A stretch of DNA of 43,691 nucleotides from UBA11540 sp045531755 (GTDB lineage: Bacteria > Bacillota > Clostridia > Oscillospirales > Ruminococcaceae), in the NCBI GenBank assembly GCA_045531755.1, contig JAZSEP010000046.1:1-43691 (forward strand), written 5' to 3'. The notes under the pieces were generated by a model. It made no database searches, had not been told where the DNA came from, and saw only the letters and a program-made list of their open reading frames with translations. Both the position numbers and the translations under genes were made by a program. Every line of letters begins with the position of its first letter. Within the stretch, counting starts at the first letter, position 1. Of the stretch, positions 7,626-15,570 are shown one piece after another.

Positions 7626-8135
7626 ATGGAAAAGTATTTAAAAGGCGGAAAGATAGTCACAACACACGGTATACGCGGTGAGGTAAAGGTACAGCCCTGG
7701 ACCGACACCCCCGATGTTTTTTGTGATTTGAAAAAGGTATATATAAATAAAGGCGCGACAGTAATTGATGTTGAAAACGCGAGAGAACACAAGAATATGC
7801 TCATCATAAAGCTTAAAGGAACCGATACCGTCGAGGCCGCACAGAAGATGGTTAATACAATACTTTATATTGACCGAAGCGATATCAAGCTTGAAGAAGG
7901 CGCGTATTTTATACAGGACATCATCGGACTTGAGGTTGTGGATGTTGACAACGGCAAACACTATGGAAAGGTCACCGACGTCACTTCAACAGGAGCAAAC
8001 GACGTGTTCCATATAACACTTGAAAACAAGACCTATTTGATACCAAATATCAAATCTGTTGTAATAGATATAGATGTAGAGGGCGGAAAAATCACAATCC
8101 GTCCGTTAGAAGGATTGTTGGAATATGAGAATTGA
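7626..8135 (+). CDS. rimM: Ribosome maturation factor RimM
   Basis: RimM binds S19 in the head of the nascent 30S subunit and assists 16S rRNA processing. The protein from ATG 7626 has 169 residues. The N-terminal RimM barrel starts MEKYLKGGKIVTTHGIRGEVKVQPWTD in pieces around the conserved H-G-I-R-G-E-V-K, and the C-terminal PRC-barrel carries D-I-I-G-L-E-V and Y-L-I-P. An upstream in-frame TTG at 7590 lies inside the hairpin and has no ribosome binding site, while AAAAGGTGAGAAT precedes 7626. The end of the gene overlaps trmD by 11 bases, implying translational coupling. Confidence 0.95.
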   Translation: MEKYLKGGKIVTTHGIRGEVKVQPWTDTPDVFCDLKKVYINKGATVIDVENAREHKNMLIIKLKGTDTVEAAQKMVNTILYIDRSDIKLEEGAYFIQDIIGLEVVDVDNGKHYGKVTDVTSTGANDVFHITLENKTYLIPNIKSVVIDIDVEGGKITIRPLEGLLEYEN

Positions 8136-8826
8136 TATACTGACGCTTTTCCCCGATATGTGCGAAGCTGTAATGGGCGAGAGCATAATCGGCAGAGCGA
8201 GAAAAGCAGGATTTATCGAGGTGGAGTGCCACAACTTCCGCGACTATGCATTCAATAATCAAAAAAGGGTGGATGATGCTACGTACGGCGGAGGAAAGGG
8301 AATGCTTCTGCAAGCAGAACCCATCTACCAATGCTACAAAGCGGTTTGTGGAAAAATCGGAACAAAACCTCACGTGGTGTATATGTCCCCGCAAGGCAGA
8401 GTACTCAACCAAAAGATAGCTCTTGAATACTCGAAGATGGATAATATTATGATTCTCTGCGGTCACTACGAAGGTGTCGATGAACGACTTCTTGAGGAAA
8501 TAGTAGATTCCGAGATTTCCATAGGCGACTATGTAATGACAGGCGGAGAGCTTCCTGCAATGGTGTTTGCGGATACTGTACTGCGACTTTGCGAAGGCGT
8601 TCTGGACAGCGAGGAGTGCTTTACAGAAGAAAGCCACTTTTCCGGACTTTTGGAGTATCCTCAATACACAAGACCTCCCGTGTGGAACGGAAGGGAAGTG
8701 CCTGAAATTCTGAAATCGGGTCATCACGGAAAGATTGCGCAGTGGCGGCTTGAAAAGGCAATAGAACGCACAAAACAAAAACGCCCCGATATGTACGAGG
8801 CGTATATGAAACAAAAAAACGAATAA
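8125..8826 (+). CDS. trmD: tRNA (guanine-37-N1)-methyltransferase
   Basis: TrmD transfers a methyl group from S-adenosylmethionine to G37 next to the anticodon, preventing +1 frameshifting. The 233-residue protein starts MRIDILTLFPDM and carries the family's trefoil-knot SAM-binding segments, visible as YMSPQGR, LCGHYEG-D-R and SIGDYVMTGGELPA, plus the C-terminal tRNA-binding helices. Length is normal. The ATG at 8125 is embedded in the end of rimM. rplS (L19), which follows trmD in many bacteria, is absent; a strong terminator follows instead, closing the operon. Confidence 0.97.
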   Translation: MRIDILTLFPDMCEAVMGESIIGRARKAGFIEVECHNFRDYAFNNQKRVDDATYGGGKGMLLQAEPIYQCYKAVCGKIGTKPHVVYMSPQGRVLNQKIALEYSKMDNIMILCGHYEGVDERLLEEIVDSEISIGDYVMTGGELPAMVFADTVLRLCEGVLDSEECFTEESHFSGLLEYPQYTRPPVWNGREVPEILKSGHHGKIAQWRLEKAIERTKQKRPDMYEAYMKQKNE

Positions 8827-8827
8827 C

Positions 8828-8870
8828 AAATGCCCCGACAGCACGTTTGAAACGCGCTGTCGGGGCATTT
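8828..8870 (+). terminator. Terminator of the ylxM-trmD operon
   Basis: A 15-base stem AAATGCCCCGACAGC (8828-8842) pairs perfectly with GCTGTCGGGGCATTT (8856-8870). The interior CGTTT/AAACG can extend the helix. It starts two bases after the trmD stop. Confidence 0.92.
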
Positions 8871-8899
8871 TAAAAAGAGAAAGTTATTCCATAATAAAG

Positions 8900-8929
8900 A
8901 AAAGCGCCGTGTTAATACACGGCGCTTTT
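8900..8929. terminator. Terminator of the solute-binding lipoprotein gene
   Basis: AAAAGCGCCGTGT (8900-8912) pairs perfectly with ACACGGCGCTTTT (8917-8929) across a four-base loop. Runs of A and T at both ends make it bidirectional; it mainly serves the minus-strand gene ending at 8940. Confidence 0.92.
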
Positions 8930-8939
8930 AATATTGAGA

Positions 8940-10781
8940 TTAGCCAATCTTTTCAACCTTGAAGTCATCGATGATAATAGCAAGGTTAGGAGCCTTCTCG
9001 TCGGTGTTACCGATGAGAACTACCTGGAGATCATCATACATATTAGTAATGTTGAGCTCGAAGGAAACGTCTACAACGTCACCGGTGGAAAGATCTACAG
9101 GTCTGTATCCGCTGACTTTGTTAAGACTGCTCTTTTCAGCAGCTTCAGCAGAAGGTCTGAACTCAACGAGGAGTGTGTTCTCCTTTGTGCCTTCGCCGCC
9201 AACAGCCTTAGCCTTGAAGCTGATCTTGTAGGTTCCGCCGAAAGGCATAGAATAATCGTCTTTTGTTGTATAAGCAACAGGACCATATTCATTGCCGGGA
9301 GCGAGCTGAATCTTCAGAGATTTAGAACCGCTGATAACTTCGCTTGCGTCTGTTGTAATGCTGAGAGTGTTCTCGTAAACTTCTTTAAGTACGAGAGCAT
9401 CATTTTCAAAGTCTACGTTCTCGGGAGCCTTGTAGGGTTCCTGCTCCTCATACTGCTTCTCAGAAACGAGGATGTTGATCTGGTTCTGGAAGGAAGGAGT
9501 GAACTTCTCGATAGCAGCGGTAACGCCCATAGTTCTGGATGCTGTCCATACCTGGTACATCATATCGCCGAGAGTACCGATCTTGTTGTAATAGTCCTTG
9601 ATGAGCTTTTCTTCACAAGAAAGAGCACGTGCAAGTGTATCTTCGTCAACGCCCATCATCATTGTAGCGTTTGTAGCCTCAACGTAGTCGAACTTGCCGA
9701 TATCAGCGCAGATGAATACCTTTGCGCCTTCTATGTTCTTGGAGCCCTTACCGATACAGATAGCCTCAGAACCTGTGCTGATGGAGCCCATGTAGCCTTC
9801 GCCATCTTCTCCCTTGGGGAAGGGAACCCAAACAGCGTCAAAGTTTACGTTGCAGTCGGGAGAGCTCTTGGAGTAGTATCTCGAACACTGAATACGCTCA
9901 CCATACATTGCGATCTTTCCTGCAGGGAAATCTCTGTCAGGTGTGCCGTTGGTGGAGTATGCGGAAATTTCGTTAGCATACTCAAGACCTCTGATGTACT
10001 CGGGTCTGTCCCAAACGAGGTCAATACCGGTGTTTGTAAACTCGACAGTCTTTGCTCCGTTACCGATAGTGAAGAGCTGTCTTGCAGTAGAACCATAACC
10101 AAAAGTATCGTTTACACCGTCGGAATCGACGTCTATGGTAAGTTCTTTAGCCAACTCGATCATGTTAGGAATAGTCCATTCGCCGTTTTCCCACATTTCG
10201 AGAGGAGTTGTAAGACCGTTATCTTCGAAAAGGTCGTTGTTGTACCAAACGCCGTAAAGCTCACCACAGTCACGATAGGTGTAGTTTTTAGCCCTTACCT
10301 GTACACCGTAGGTGAGTCCGTTCCACATGTAAATTCTGTTAAAGTATCTGTCGTCTTCAACAGGAAGATGCTCGTCCATAGGCTCGAGAAGACCCTTAAC
10401 TGCGGTTGTAGGGAAGTTAACTCTTGTGAGAGTGTCATAAGCAGTACCGCCAACGTAAGCAGCAACCCACTTCATATCACGCTCAGCCCAAGCACAAGTA
10501 TCCATATCATACTCGATGCCGTAAGCCTCTTCTTTCCAGCCGATTTCCTGTGCATACCACGCGTCATCGGGAGCAGGAGAGATAAGACCCTTTACGATTG
10601 GGTTAGAGAGTTCTCCAACGTCTTCGGGTTTGTACAAAAGGTCGCCGTTGTCATCATAACGAACGCCTGATGTAGCGTCTGAACCCTTACTGTTGTTGTT
10701 ACCTGTTCCGCCGCAAGCAGCGAGAGCAAACAACATAACAACTGCAAGGAGAACAGAAAGAAGTCTTGTAAATGTTTTCAT
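8940..10781 (-). CDS. Orphan extracellular solute-binding lipoprotein with a C-terminal CBM-like domain
   Basis: A 613-residue lipoprotein: signal peptide at 1-22 and lipobox L-A-A-C with Cys23, then a Gly/Asn/Ser linker. The middle part looks like a family 1 extracellular solute-binding protein of a carbohydrate ABC importer, notably E-N-G-E-W-T-I-P followed by a D-x-D-S-D-G-V-N-D segment near residues 190-215. From about residue 470 a separate beta-rich domain begins (D-F-E-N-D, S-G-S-K-S-L-K-I, Y-K-I-S-F-K-A-K, ending I-I-I-D-D-F-K-V), typical of carbohydrate-binding modules of the CBM4/9 type. No permease or ATPase gene is adjacent, and it has its own promoter and terminators, so it either serves a distant importer or acts as a surface glycan-binding protein. 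The ligand is unknown. The start has AAAAGGAGAAAGC before ATG 10781. Confidence 0.82.
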   Translation of the reverse strand: MKTFTRLLSVLLAVVMLFALAACGGTGNNNSKGSDATSGVRYDDNGDLLYKPEDVGELSNPIVKGLISPAPDDAWYAQEIGWKEEAYGIEYDMDTCAWAERDMKWVAAYVGGTAYDTLTRVNFPTTAVKGLLEPMDEHLPVEDDRYFNRIYMWNGLTYGVQVRAKNYTYRDCGELYGVWYNNDLFEDNGLTTPLEMWENGEWTIPNMIELAKELTIDVDSDGVNDTFGYGSTARQLFTIGNGAKTVEFTNTGIDLVWDRPEYIRGLEYANEISAYSTNGTPDRDFPAGKIAMYGERIQCSRYYSKSSPDCNVNFDAVWVPFPKGEDGEGYMGSISTGSEAICIGKGSKNIEGAKVFICADIGKFDYVEATNATMMMGVDEDTLARALSCEEKLIKDYYNKIGTLGDMMYQVWTASRTMGVTAAIEKFTPSFQNQINILVSEKQYEEQEPYKAPENVDFENDALVLKEVYENTLSITTDASEVISGSKSLKIQLAPGNEYGPVAYTTKDDYSMPFGGTYKISFKAKAVGGEGTKENTLLVEFRPSAEAAEKSSLNKVSGYRPVDLSTGDVVDVSFELNITNMYDDLQVVLIGNTDEKAPNLAIIIDDFKVEKIG

Positions 10782-10819
10782 AATGCTTTCTCCTTTTGGG
10801 TGAAAAATTGTTCAGTATC

Positions 10820-10848
10820 ATTATAACAATGTTAGTAAAAAATGTAAA
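10820..10848 (-). promoter_or_regulatory. Promoter of the solute-binding lipoprotein gene
   Basis: On the minus strand TTTACA (10843-10848) and TATAAT (10820-10825) are 17 bases apart, directly after the aspS terminator. Confidence 0.8.
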
Positions 10849-10856
10849 TATAAAAA

Positions 10857-10887
10857 CAAAAGTGTGCGAAAAAATCACACACTTTTG
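10857..10887 (-). terminator. Terminator of hisS-aspS
   Basis: CAAAAGTGTG (10857-10866) pairs with CACACTTTTG (10878-10887). On the minus strand the hairpin is followed by TTTTGTTTTTATATTT. It lies about 90 bases past the aspS stop. Confidence 0.85.
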
Positions 10888-10974
10888 CGAAGTTTTTAAA
10901 TATAATTATAGCTGTTTTGCCTACTGAATTAAGTCGCATAACTTAAAAACTTATGTTTATTACACAAAACCGTC

Positions 10975-12756
10975 TTATTCCTCAATCTTTGTGACTGCAA
11001 TGCACAGGTCATCAAGACTTTTTTGGTCAACGGGGGCAGGACAAGCAGACATAAGCTCGCTTGCATTTTGCACCTTCGGGAATGCGACAACGTCTCTGAG
11101 GCTTTCCGCGCCGCACATAAGCATTGCAAGACGGTCAAGACCGATACCGGCACCACCGTGAGGCGGAGCGGCATACTTGTAGGCGTCAACGAGGAATCCG
11201 AATTTTGTTTGGATTTCTTCGTCGGTAAGACCCAAGGACTCAAACATCTTCTTCTGAAGCTCAGCGTCGGTGATTCTTATCGAACCGCTGCAAAGCTCAA
11301 TTCCGTTTGCAACAAGGTCATAAGCCTTTGCTCTGACTTTTCCGGGGTCGGTGTCAAGATATTCAAGGCACTCGTCCAAAGGCATAGTGAAAGGATGGTG
11401 CATTGCAAGCCAAGTCTGAGACTCTTCGTCCCATTCGAAGAAGGGGAATTCGGTAATCCACAAAAGATTGAATCCGTCGGGGATAAGGTCAAGCTGTTTT
11501 CCGACCTTGAGCCTGAGAGCGCCCAGTGTGGGAAGAGTGACTCTGTCCTTATCTGCAACGATGAGGGCAACGTCGCCTTTGCTGCAATCAAGTCTTTCCA
11601 TAATTGCCGAAAGCTCATCCTCGGTCATAAACTTAGCAAACGAGCAAGCAGGTGTATCCTCAACCCAACGAATGAAGGCGAGACCCTTTGCACCAATGCC
11701 GCGGACAAACTCGGTGAGCTTGTCAATCTCTTTTCGGGTGAGCTTTTCAGCACCGCCCTTAACGGTGATGCCGCGAACACTGCCGCCGTCTGCCACAGCA
11801 GAGGAGAAAACGGAGAATCCGCAATCCTTTACGATATCGGAAAGATTTACGATTTCCATACCAAAACGGGTGTCGGGCTTGTCCGAACCGTATCTTTCCA
11901 TAGCTTCCGTGTAGGTAAGACGGGGAAGAGTTTCGGGAAGATTTACGTCCAAAACCTTCTTGAACAGACGATTTACAAAGCCCTCAATCATAGACATAAT
12001 GTCGTCCACGTCAACAAAGCTCATCTCAAGGTCGATCTGTGTGAACTCGGGCTGACGGTCAGCGCGCAGGTCTTCGTCACGGAAGCAACGTGCAAGCTGA
12101 ATGTAACGGTCATAACCCGAAATCATAAGAAGCTGTTTGTAGATTTGGGGAGATTGAGGAAGCGCATAGAAGCTTCCGGGATGAACTCTTGAAGGTACGA
12201 GATAGTCGCGCGCACCCTCGGGAGTAGAGCGAATCATCATAGGAGTTTCGATTTCGAGGAATCCGTTTTCATAGAAGTATTCACGTGTCACTTTTGCAAT
12301 CTCGTGACGCATAATGATGTTTCTCTGAAGCTCGCTTCTTCTCAAATCGAGGTAGCGGTATTTGAGCCTTAACTCATCCTTGACGTTTGTCTTGTCTGTT
12401 ATCTCAAAGGGAGGAGTCTGTGCCTTTGAAAGAATTCTCAAATCTGTGACAAAAACCTCGATGTTTCCGGTTTTTATCTCTCGGTTTACAGACTCTCTCT
12501 GACGGACAGTACCCTTTGCCATAAGCACAAATTCGCTTCTGACGGTCTGTGCCTTTTCAAATACAGCCTTGTCGGTTGCATCGCCGAAAGCAAGCTGAAT
12601 AATACCGCTGCGGTCGCGAAGGTCGATGAAGAGAAGGTTTCCAAGGTCCCTCGTTTTCTGAACGAAACCGCAAACAACAACCTCGGCACCGATATCAGAA
12701 TCGGAAACCTCGGTACAATAATGTGAACGCTTAAGTCCTTTCATTGTGTCAGCCAT
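10975..12756 (-). CDS. aspS: Aspartyl-tRNA synthetase
   Basis: AspRS charges tRNA-Asp with aspartate. From the ATG at 12756 it has 593 residues, the length of the bacterial type. An N-terminal anticodon-binding OB fold (about 1-110, with LRDRSGIIQ) is followed by the class II core: motif 2 FRDEDLRADRQPEFTQID in pieces, an inserted GAD-type domain in the middle (around residues 290-400) and motif 3 G-A-G-I-G-L-D-R-L near the C-terminus. A longer frame reaches 12813, but those residues overlap hisS and lack a ribosome binding site, whereas CAGGAGGTAG precedes 12756. It follows hisS by 16 bases and ends at the 10857 terminator. Expression is controlled by the T-box before hisS. Confidence 0.95.
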   Translation of the reverse strand: MADTMKGLKRSHYCTEVSDSDIGAEVVVCGFVQKTRDLGNLLFIDLRDRSGIIQLAFGDATDKAVFEKAQTVRSEFVLMAKGTVRQRESVNREIKTGNIEVFVTDLRILSKAQTPPFEITDKTNVKDELRLKYRYLDLRRSELQRNIIMRHEIAKVTREYFYENGFLEIETPMMIRSTPEGARDYLVPSRVHPGSFYALPQSPQIYKQLLMISGYDRYIQLARCFRDEDLRADRQPEFTQIDLEMSFVDVDDIMSMIEGFVNRLFKKVLDVNLPETLPRLTYTEAMERYGSDKPDTRFGMEIVNLSDIVKDCGFSVFSSAVADGGSVRGITVKGGAEKLTRKEIDKLTEFVRGIGAKGLAFIRWVEDTPACSFAKFMTEDELSAIMERLDCSKGDVALIVADKDRVTLPTLGALRLKVGKQLDLIPDGFNLLWITEFPFFEWDEESQTWLAMHHPFTMPLDECLEYLDTDPGKVRAKAYDLVANGIELCSGSIRITDAELQKKMFESLGLTDEEIQTKFGFLVDAYKYAAPPHGGAGIGLDRLAMLMCGAESLRDVVAFPKVQNASELMSACPAPVDQKSLDDLCIAVTKIEE

Positions 12757-12772
12757 AAAACTACCTCCTGTA

Positions 12773-14101
12773 TCAAAGCGAAAGATTTGGGAATTCTCCG
12801 CCCAAAAGATCAATAATTGAACCCATTGTAGAATCTATCTGCGAATCATATAGCTTTTGTGCTATTTCATCAAGAGAAATTTCACAGGAAGAACCGTCAG
12901 CCATATTCTTGAGAACCGCTTTTCCTGTTTCAATCTCGGAATCGCCGAGCACCATAGAATATTTTGCGCCGATTTTGTCAGCGTATTTCATCTGTGCCTT
13001 AACGCTTCTGCCCATAACGTCACTCTCGGCAAAAAAGCCTTCCTTGCGAAGCGAGGCAGAAAGCTCAAAAGCCTTCATAGCCGCAGCATCACCGATAGAG
13101 GCAATGTAGACGTCGCAGGTGTTTTCCTTTTCATACTCACAACCGCAGGCATCCATCAGAAGAATGAGTCTTTCAAGACCCATCGCAAATCCAAGCGCCG
13201 GAGTAGCCTGACCGCCCATCTGCGAAACAAGACCGTCATAGCGTCCGCCGCCACAAACCGTACCCTGCGCACCGATGTTTGAAGAAACAAACTCAAACAC
13301 CGTTTTTGTATAGTAGTCAAGTCCGCGCACTATCGACGGGTTGACTGTGTAATCGATTTCCAACATATCAAGACGCTTTTTAACCCCGTCAAAATGCTCG
13401 CTGCATTCGTCACAGAGGAAATCAATAATTTTCGGCGCGTCCTTTGCAATCTCGGAGCAGATAGGGCTCTTGCAATCGAGAATTCTCATCGGGTTTTTCT
13501 CGAGTCTGCCCTTGCAGGTTTCGCAAAGTCTGTCGGTGTGTCCCTCAAAGTATTTCATCAACGCTTCGTGATAGTTCTTACGGCATTCGGGACAACCGAT
13601 GGAATTTATCTCAAGCGAGATGTTTGAGATTCCCAAGAAATCAAAGATGTCCTTTACCATAGCAATAAGCTGTGCATCTGCAGAGGGGGAAGCGCTTCCG
13701 AACATCTCTGCACCAAACTGGTGAAACTCTCTGAGCCTGCCTGCTTGAGGCTTTTCATAGCGGAAGCAGGAAACAAGATAGGAAACCTTGAGCGGAAGAG
13801 CTTCGTTTAAAAGTCCGTTTTCGATAACCGCTCTGACTGTTCCTGCAGTACCCTCGGGACGAAGTGTGATTGAACGGTCGCCCTTGTCGTTGAAGGTATA
13901 CATTTCTTTTTGTACAACGTCGGTTGTATCACCTACAGAGCGCTGAAACAACTCCGTGTGTTCAAACGTAGGAAAGCGGATTTCTTTGAATCCATAGAGC
14001 GAGGAAATCTTTCTCGCAACGTTTTCAATGTGCTTCCATTTATAGCTTTGGGAAGGAAGAACATCCTGAGTTCCTCTCGGGGCGTTAGTTATAACAGCCA
14101 T
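12773..14101 (-). CDS. hisS: Histidyl-tRNA synthetase
   Basis: HisRS charges tRNA-His. The 442-residue protein has the class II motif 2 R-P-E-G-T-A-G-T, the His-specific segments G-L-D-Y-Y and G-G-G-R-Y-D-G-L-V, motif 3 (A-L-G-F-A-M-G-L-E-R) and a C-terminal anticodon-binding domain. A Cys-rich insertion (GCPEC, C-E-T-C, F-L-C-D-E-C) is of the kind common in Firmicute HisRS and may bind a metal. It starts MAVITNAPRGTQDVLP, with AAAGGAG before ATG 14101. It is the first gene after the T-box leader and is cotranscribed with aspS. Confidence 0.95.
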   Translation of the reverse strand: MAVITNAPRGTQDVLPSQSYKWKHIENVARKISSLYGFKEIRFPTFEHTELFQRSVGDTTDVVQKEMYTFNDKGDRSITLRPEGTAGTVRAVIENGLLNEALPLKVSYLVSCFRYEKPQAGRLREFHQFGAEMFGSASPSADAQLIAMVKDIFDFLGISNISLEINSIGCPECRKNYHEALMKYFEGHTDRLCETCKGRLEKNPMRILDCKSPICSEIAKDAPKIIDFLCDECSEHFDGVKKRLDMLEIDYTVNPSIVRGLDYYTKTVFEFVSSNIGAQGTVCGGGRYDGLVSQMGGQATPALGFAMGLERLILLMDACGCEYEKENTCDVYIASIGDAAAMKAFELSASLRKEGFFAESDVMGRSVKAQMKYADKIGAKYSMVLGDSEIETGKAVLKNMADGSSCEISLDEIAQKLYDSQIDSTMGSIIDLLGGEFPNLSL

Positions 14102-14120
14102 AATAAAACTCCTTTGTGTG

Positions 14121-14162
14121 AAAAATAGAAAAAGCTTTCGTCCAGATACAAGGACGAAAGCT
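14121..14162 (-). terminator. T-box regulated terminator before hisS
   Basis: AGCTTTCGTCC (14133-14143) and GGACGAAAGCT (14152-14162) form a perfect 11-base stem with an 8-base loop. On the minus strand it is followed by a T-rich tract (14132-14121). It is the default terminator of the T-box leader. Confidence 0.93.
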
Positions 14163-14352
14163 AAAGCTTACGCGGTGCCACCTTGATTTAAGTCCAAACG
14201 GACTCATCTCTTGACCTTTAACGCAGGAATACGCACAAGGCTACTGAATTCACCTTGCGAGCTCACGGGTGTCCTTCGCTTTAATACGTCAAGGTCTTTT
14301 CAGCAACCGACCCTCTCTGTGTGAAGTGAAAAAAGCTACTTTCCCGTTCAAC
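14121..14352 (-). promoter_or_regulatory. T-box riboswitch controlling hisS-aspS
   Basis: The minus-strand leader has the full T-box order: a stem I start around GGGAAAGTAG, the AGAGAG element (14313-14318), a distal stem I segment with GGTTGCTGAAAAGACC, the specifier loop GAA-G-GACAC (specifier bases at 14269-14273), the 14-base T-box AAGGTGGCACCGCG (14184 down to 14171) and the terminator. The specifier reads GAC (Asp, at 14271-14273), with CAC (His, at 14269-14271) overlapping by one base. The acceptor-pairing UGGN bulge is UGGC (14180-14177), which pairs with a discriminator G as in tRNA-Asp; bacterial tRNA-His normally carries C73. Uncharged tRNA would favour the antiterminator and switch on both synthetases. 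mgsA ends at 14363, so the promoter must lie in or before mgsA. Confidence 0.93.
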
Positions 14353-14362
14353 GCCGTTTTAA

Positions 14363-14764
14363 TTATTTGGGATTTACAATGTTTCTCCAGTCGAGATCTC
14401 CGCGCTCAAGACCGTGGATAAGAACCTCGCCCGTAGCAATATTTGTAGCATAGGGGATGTTATGCACGTCGCAAAGACGGAACATATCAGCATCCGCAGG
14501 TTCGGTATCTCTCTTAGTTATCGGGTCGCGGAAAAAGAACAAAACGTCGATTTCATTGCAGGAAATTCTCGAGGAAATCTGTTGATCTCCGCCTTGAAAA
14601 CCGCTCAGAAATCTCGTTATTTTAAGTCCTGTTGCTTCGGAAACGAGCTTTCCGGTTGTTCCTGTAGCACAGATATTATGACGGCTGAGAATTCCACAAT
14701 ATGCGATACAAAACTGTACCATCAATTCCTTTTTACTGTCGTGTGCAATCAAAGCAATATTCAT
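14363..14764 (-). CDS. mgsA: Methylglyoxal synthase
   Basis: MgsA converts dihydroxyacetone phosphate to methylglyoxal and phosphate, a bypass of lower glycolysis that relieves phosphate limitation. The 133-residue protein shows the MGS-like fold motifs: phosphate-binding T-G-T-T-G-K, G-G-D-Q-Q, the catalytic Asp in F-F-F-R-D-P, and H-N-I-P-Y-A-T-N with the conserved His. The start is ATG 14764 (MNIALIAHDSKK) behind AAGGAGG at 14774-14780; a longer frame to 14800 has no ribosome binding site. It has its own promoter (14810-14838), overlapping the end of minD, and its transcript probably runs into the T-box leader 11 bases beyond its stop. Confidence 0.95.
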   Translation of the reverse strand: MNIALIAHDSKKELMVQFCIAYCGILSRHNICATGTTGKLVSEATGLKITRFLSGFQGGDQQISSRISCNEIDVLFFFRDPITKRDTEPADADMFRLCDVHNIPYATNIATGEVLIHGLERGDLDWRNIVNPK

Positions 14765-14809
14765 AATAACGTGCCTCCTTGTTTCAAAGTAAAAAATCAA
14801 TTTTGAAAT

Positions 14810-14838
14810 ATTATATCACAAATTTTTCAGATAATCAA
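14810..14838 (-). promoter_or_regulatory. Promoter of mgsA, possibly also of the hisS T-box leader
   Basis: On the minus strand TTGATT (14833-14838) and TATAAT (14810-14815) have a 17-base spacer, and the -10 is extended by TG in TGATATAAT. The -35 box lies inside the last codons of minD. Confidence 0.8.
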
Positions 14839-15561
14839 TAACGAAGTTTCAATTCCTGAAAATCTTTTTGCTATATTGTCGAACGCCGACGAAAAAGCAG
14901 TTTTTGCCGAAACCGTTTCTCCCTGGGAGAGCGCAAGCGCAGCATCGCAGTCGTCGGGAACAACACCGATAAGCTGTACTGCGACGGTGTCTATAATCTC
15001 ATCGAAGTTGCAGATAGAATTGCTCTTGGGCTCTTTAGTGTTCACACGGTTGATAATAAGGCGCATATCCTTCACACCAAGCTGTGAAAGCTTGTCGGCG
15101 GTTTTGCTTCCGTCGCGGACACACACAGGGTCGGGAGTAGCCACAATAAGCGCGCTGTCACAATGTGCTGCGGCAGCTTCCATCTGTCGTCCCATTCCTG
15201 CAGGGGTGTCGATAAAAACGTAATCGAAAACGCCGTATAGCTTTTTCAAAAAATCGGAAAACTGTTGATTGTCAAAATCAAAGGAAGGGTCGTTTGGAGA
15301 AACGGTTACGTAGAGGTTTTCGCAGACATCGCAGCGCACAACCGCATCCTTCGGAGCGCATCTTCCGCAGATAACGTCAGAGAGGTCATAGACCGTGCGG
15401 TTTGAAACTCCGAGAATAATGTCAAGACATCTGAGCCCCATATCAAGCTCAACGATAAGAACCTTTTTACCGCTTTTTGCAAGCGCGGTGCCGAGCATTG
15501 CACAGACGGTTGATTTTCCGACTCCGCCCTTGCCTGAAGCTACCATAGTAATCCTGCTCAT
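14827..15561 (-). CDS. minD: MinD-like septum-site ATPase
   Basis: A 244-residue ParA/MinD ATPase with the deviant Walker A G-K-G-G-V-G-K-S-T at residues 10-18, switch I-like D-M-G-L-R in V-E-L-D-M-G, and the switch II D-T-P-A-G-M-G segment. MinD dimerises on the membrane with ATP and recruits MinC to block polar division. The C-terminus F-D-N-I-A-K-R-F could be the amphipathic membrane-targeting helix, followed by an unusually hydrophobic S-L-L-I-I end. The ribosome binding site GAGGTGAGG overlaps the PBP2 stop, so it belongs to the mre operon. minC and minE, commonly next to minD in Clostridia, are not here. A different cargo-positioning role for this ParA-type protein cannot be excluded. 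Confidence 0.85.
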   Translation of the reverse strand: MSRITMVASGKGGVGKSTVCAMLGTALAKSGKKVLIVELDMGLRCLDIILGVSNRTVYDLSDVICGRCAPKDAVVRCDVCENLYVTVSPNDPSFDFDNQQFSDFLKKLYGVFDYVFIDTPAGMGRQMEAAAAHCDSALIVATPDPVCVRDGSKTADKLSQLGVKDMRLIINRVNTKEPKSNSICNFDEIIDTVAVQLIGVVPDDCDAALALSQGETVSAKTAFSSAFDNIAKRFSGIETSLLII

Positions 15562-15570
15562 AACCTCACC

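Noticed and set aside
8934..10670. Long plus-strand open frame of 578 codons opposite the solute-binding lipoprotein gene
   Set aside because: It is a codon-bias shadow: no ribosome binding site, no recognisable domain, and the minus-strand frame has a lipoprotein signal, promoter and terminator.
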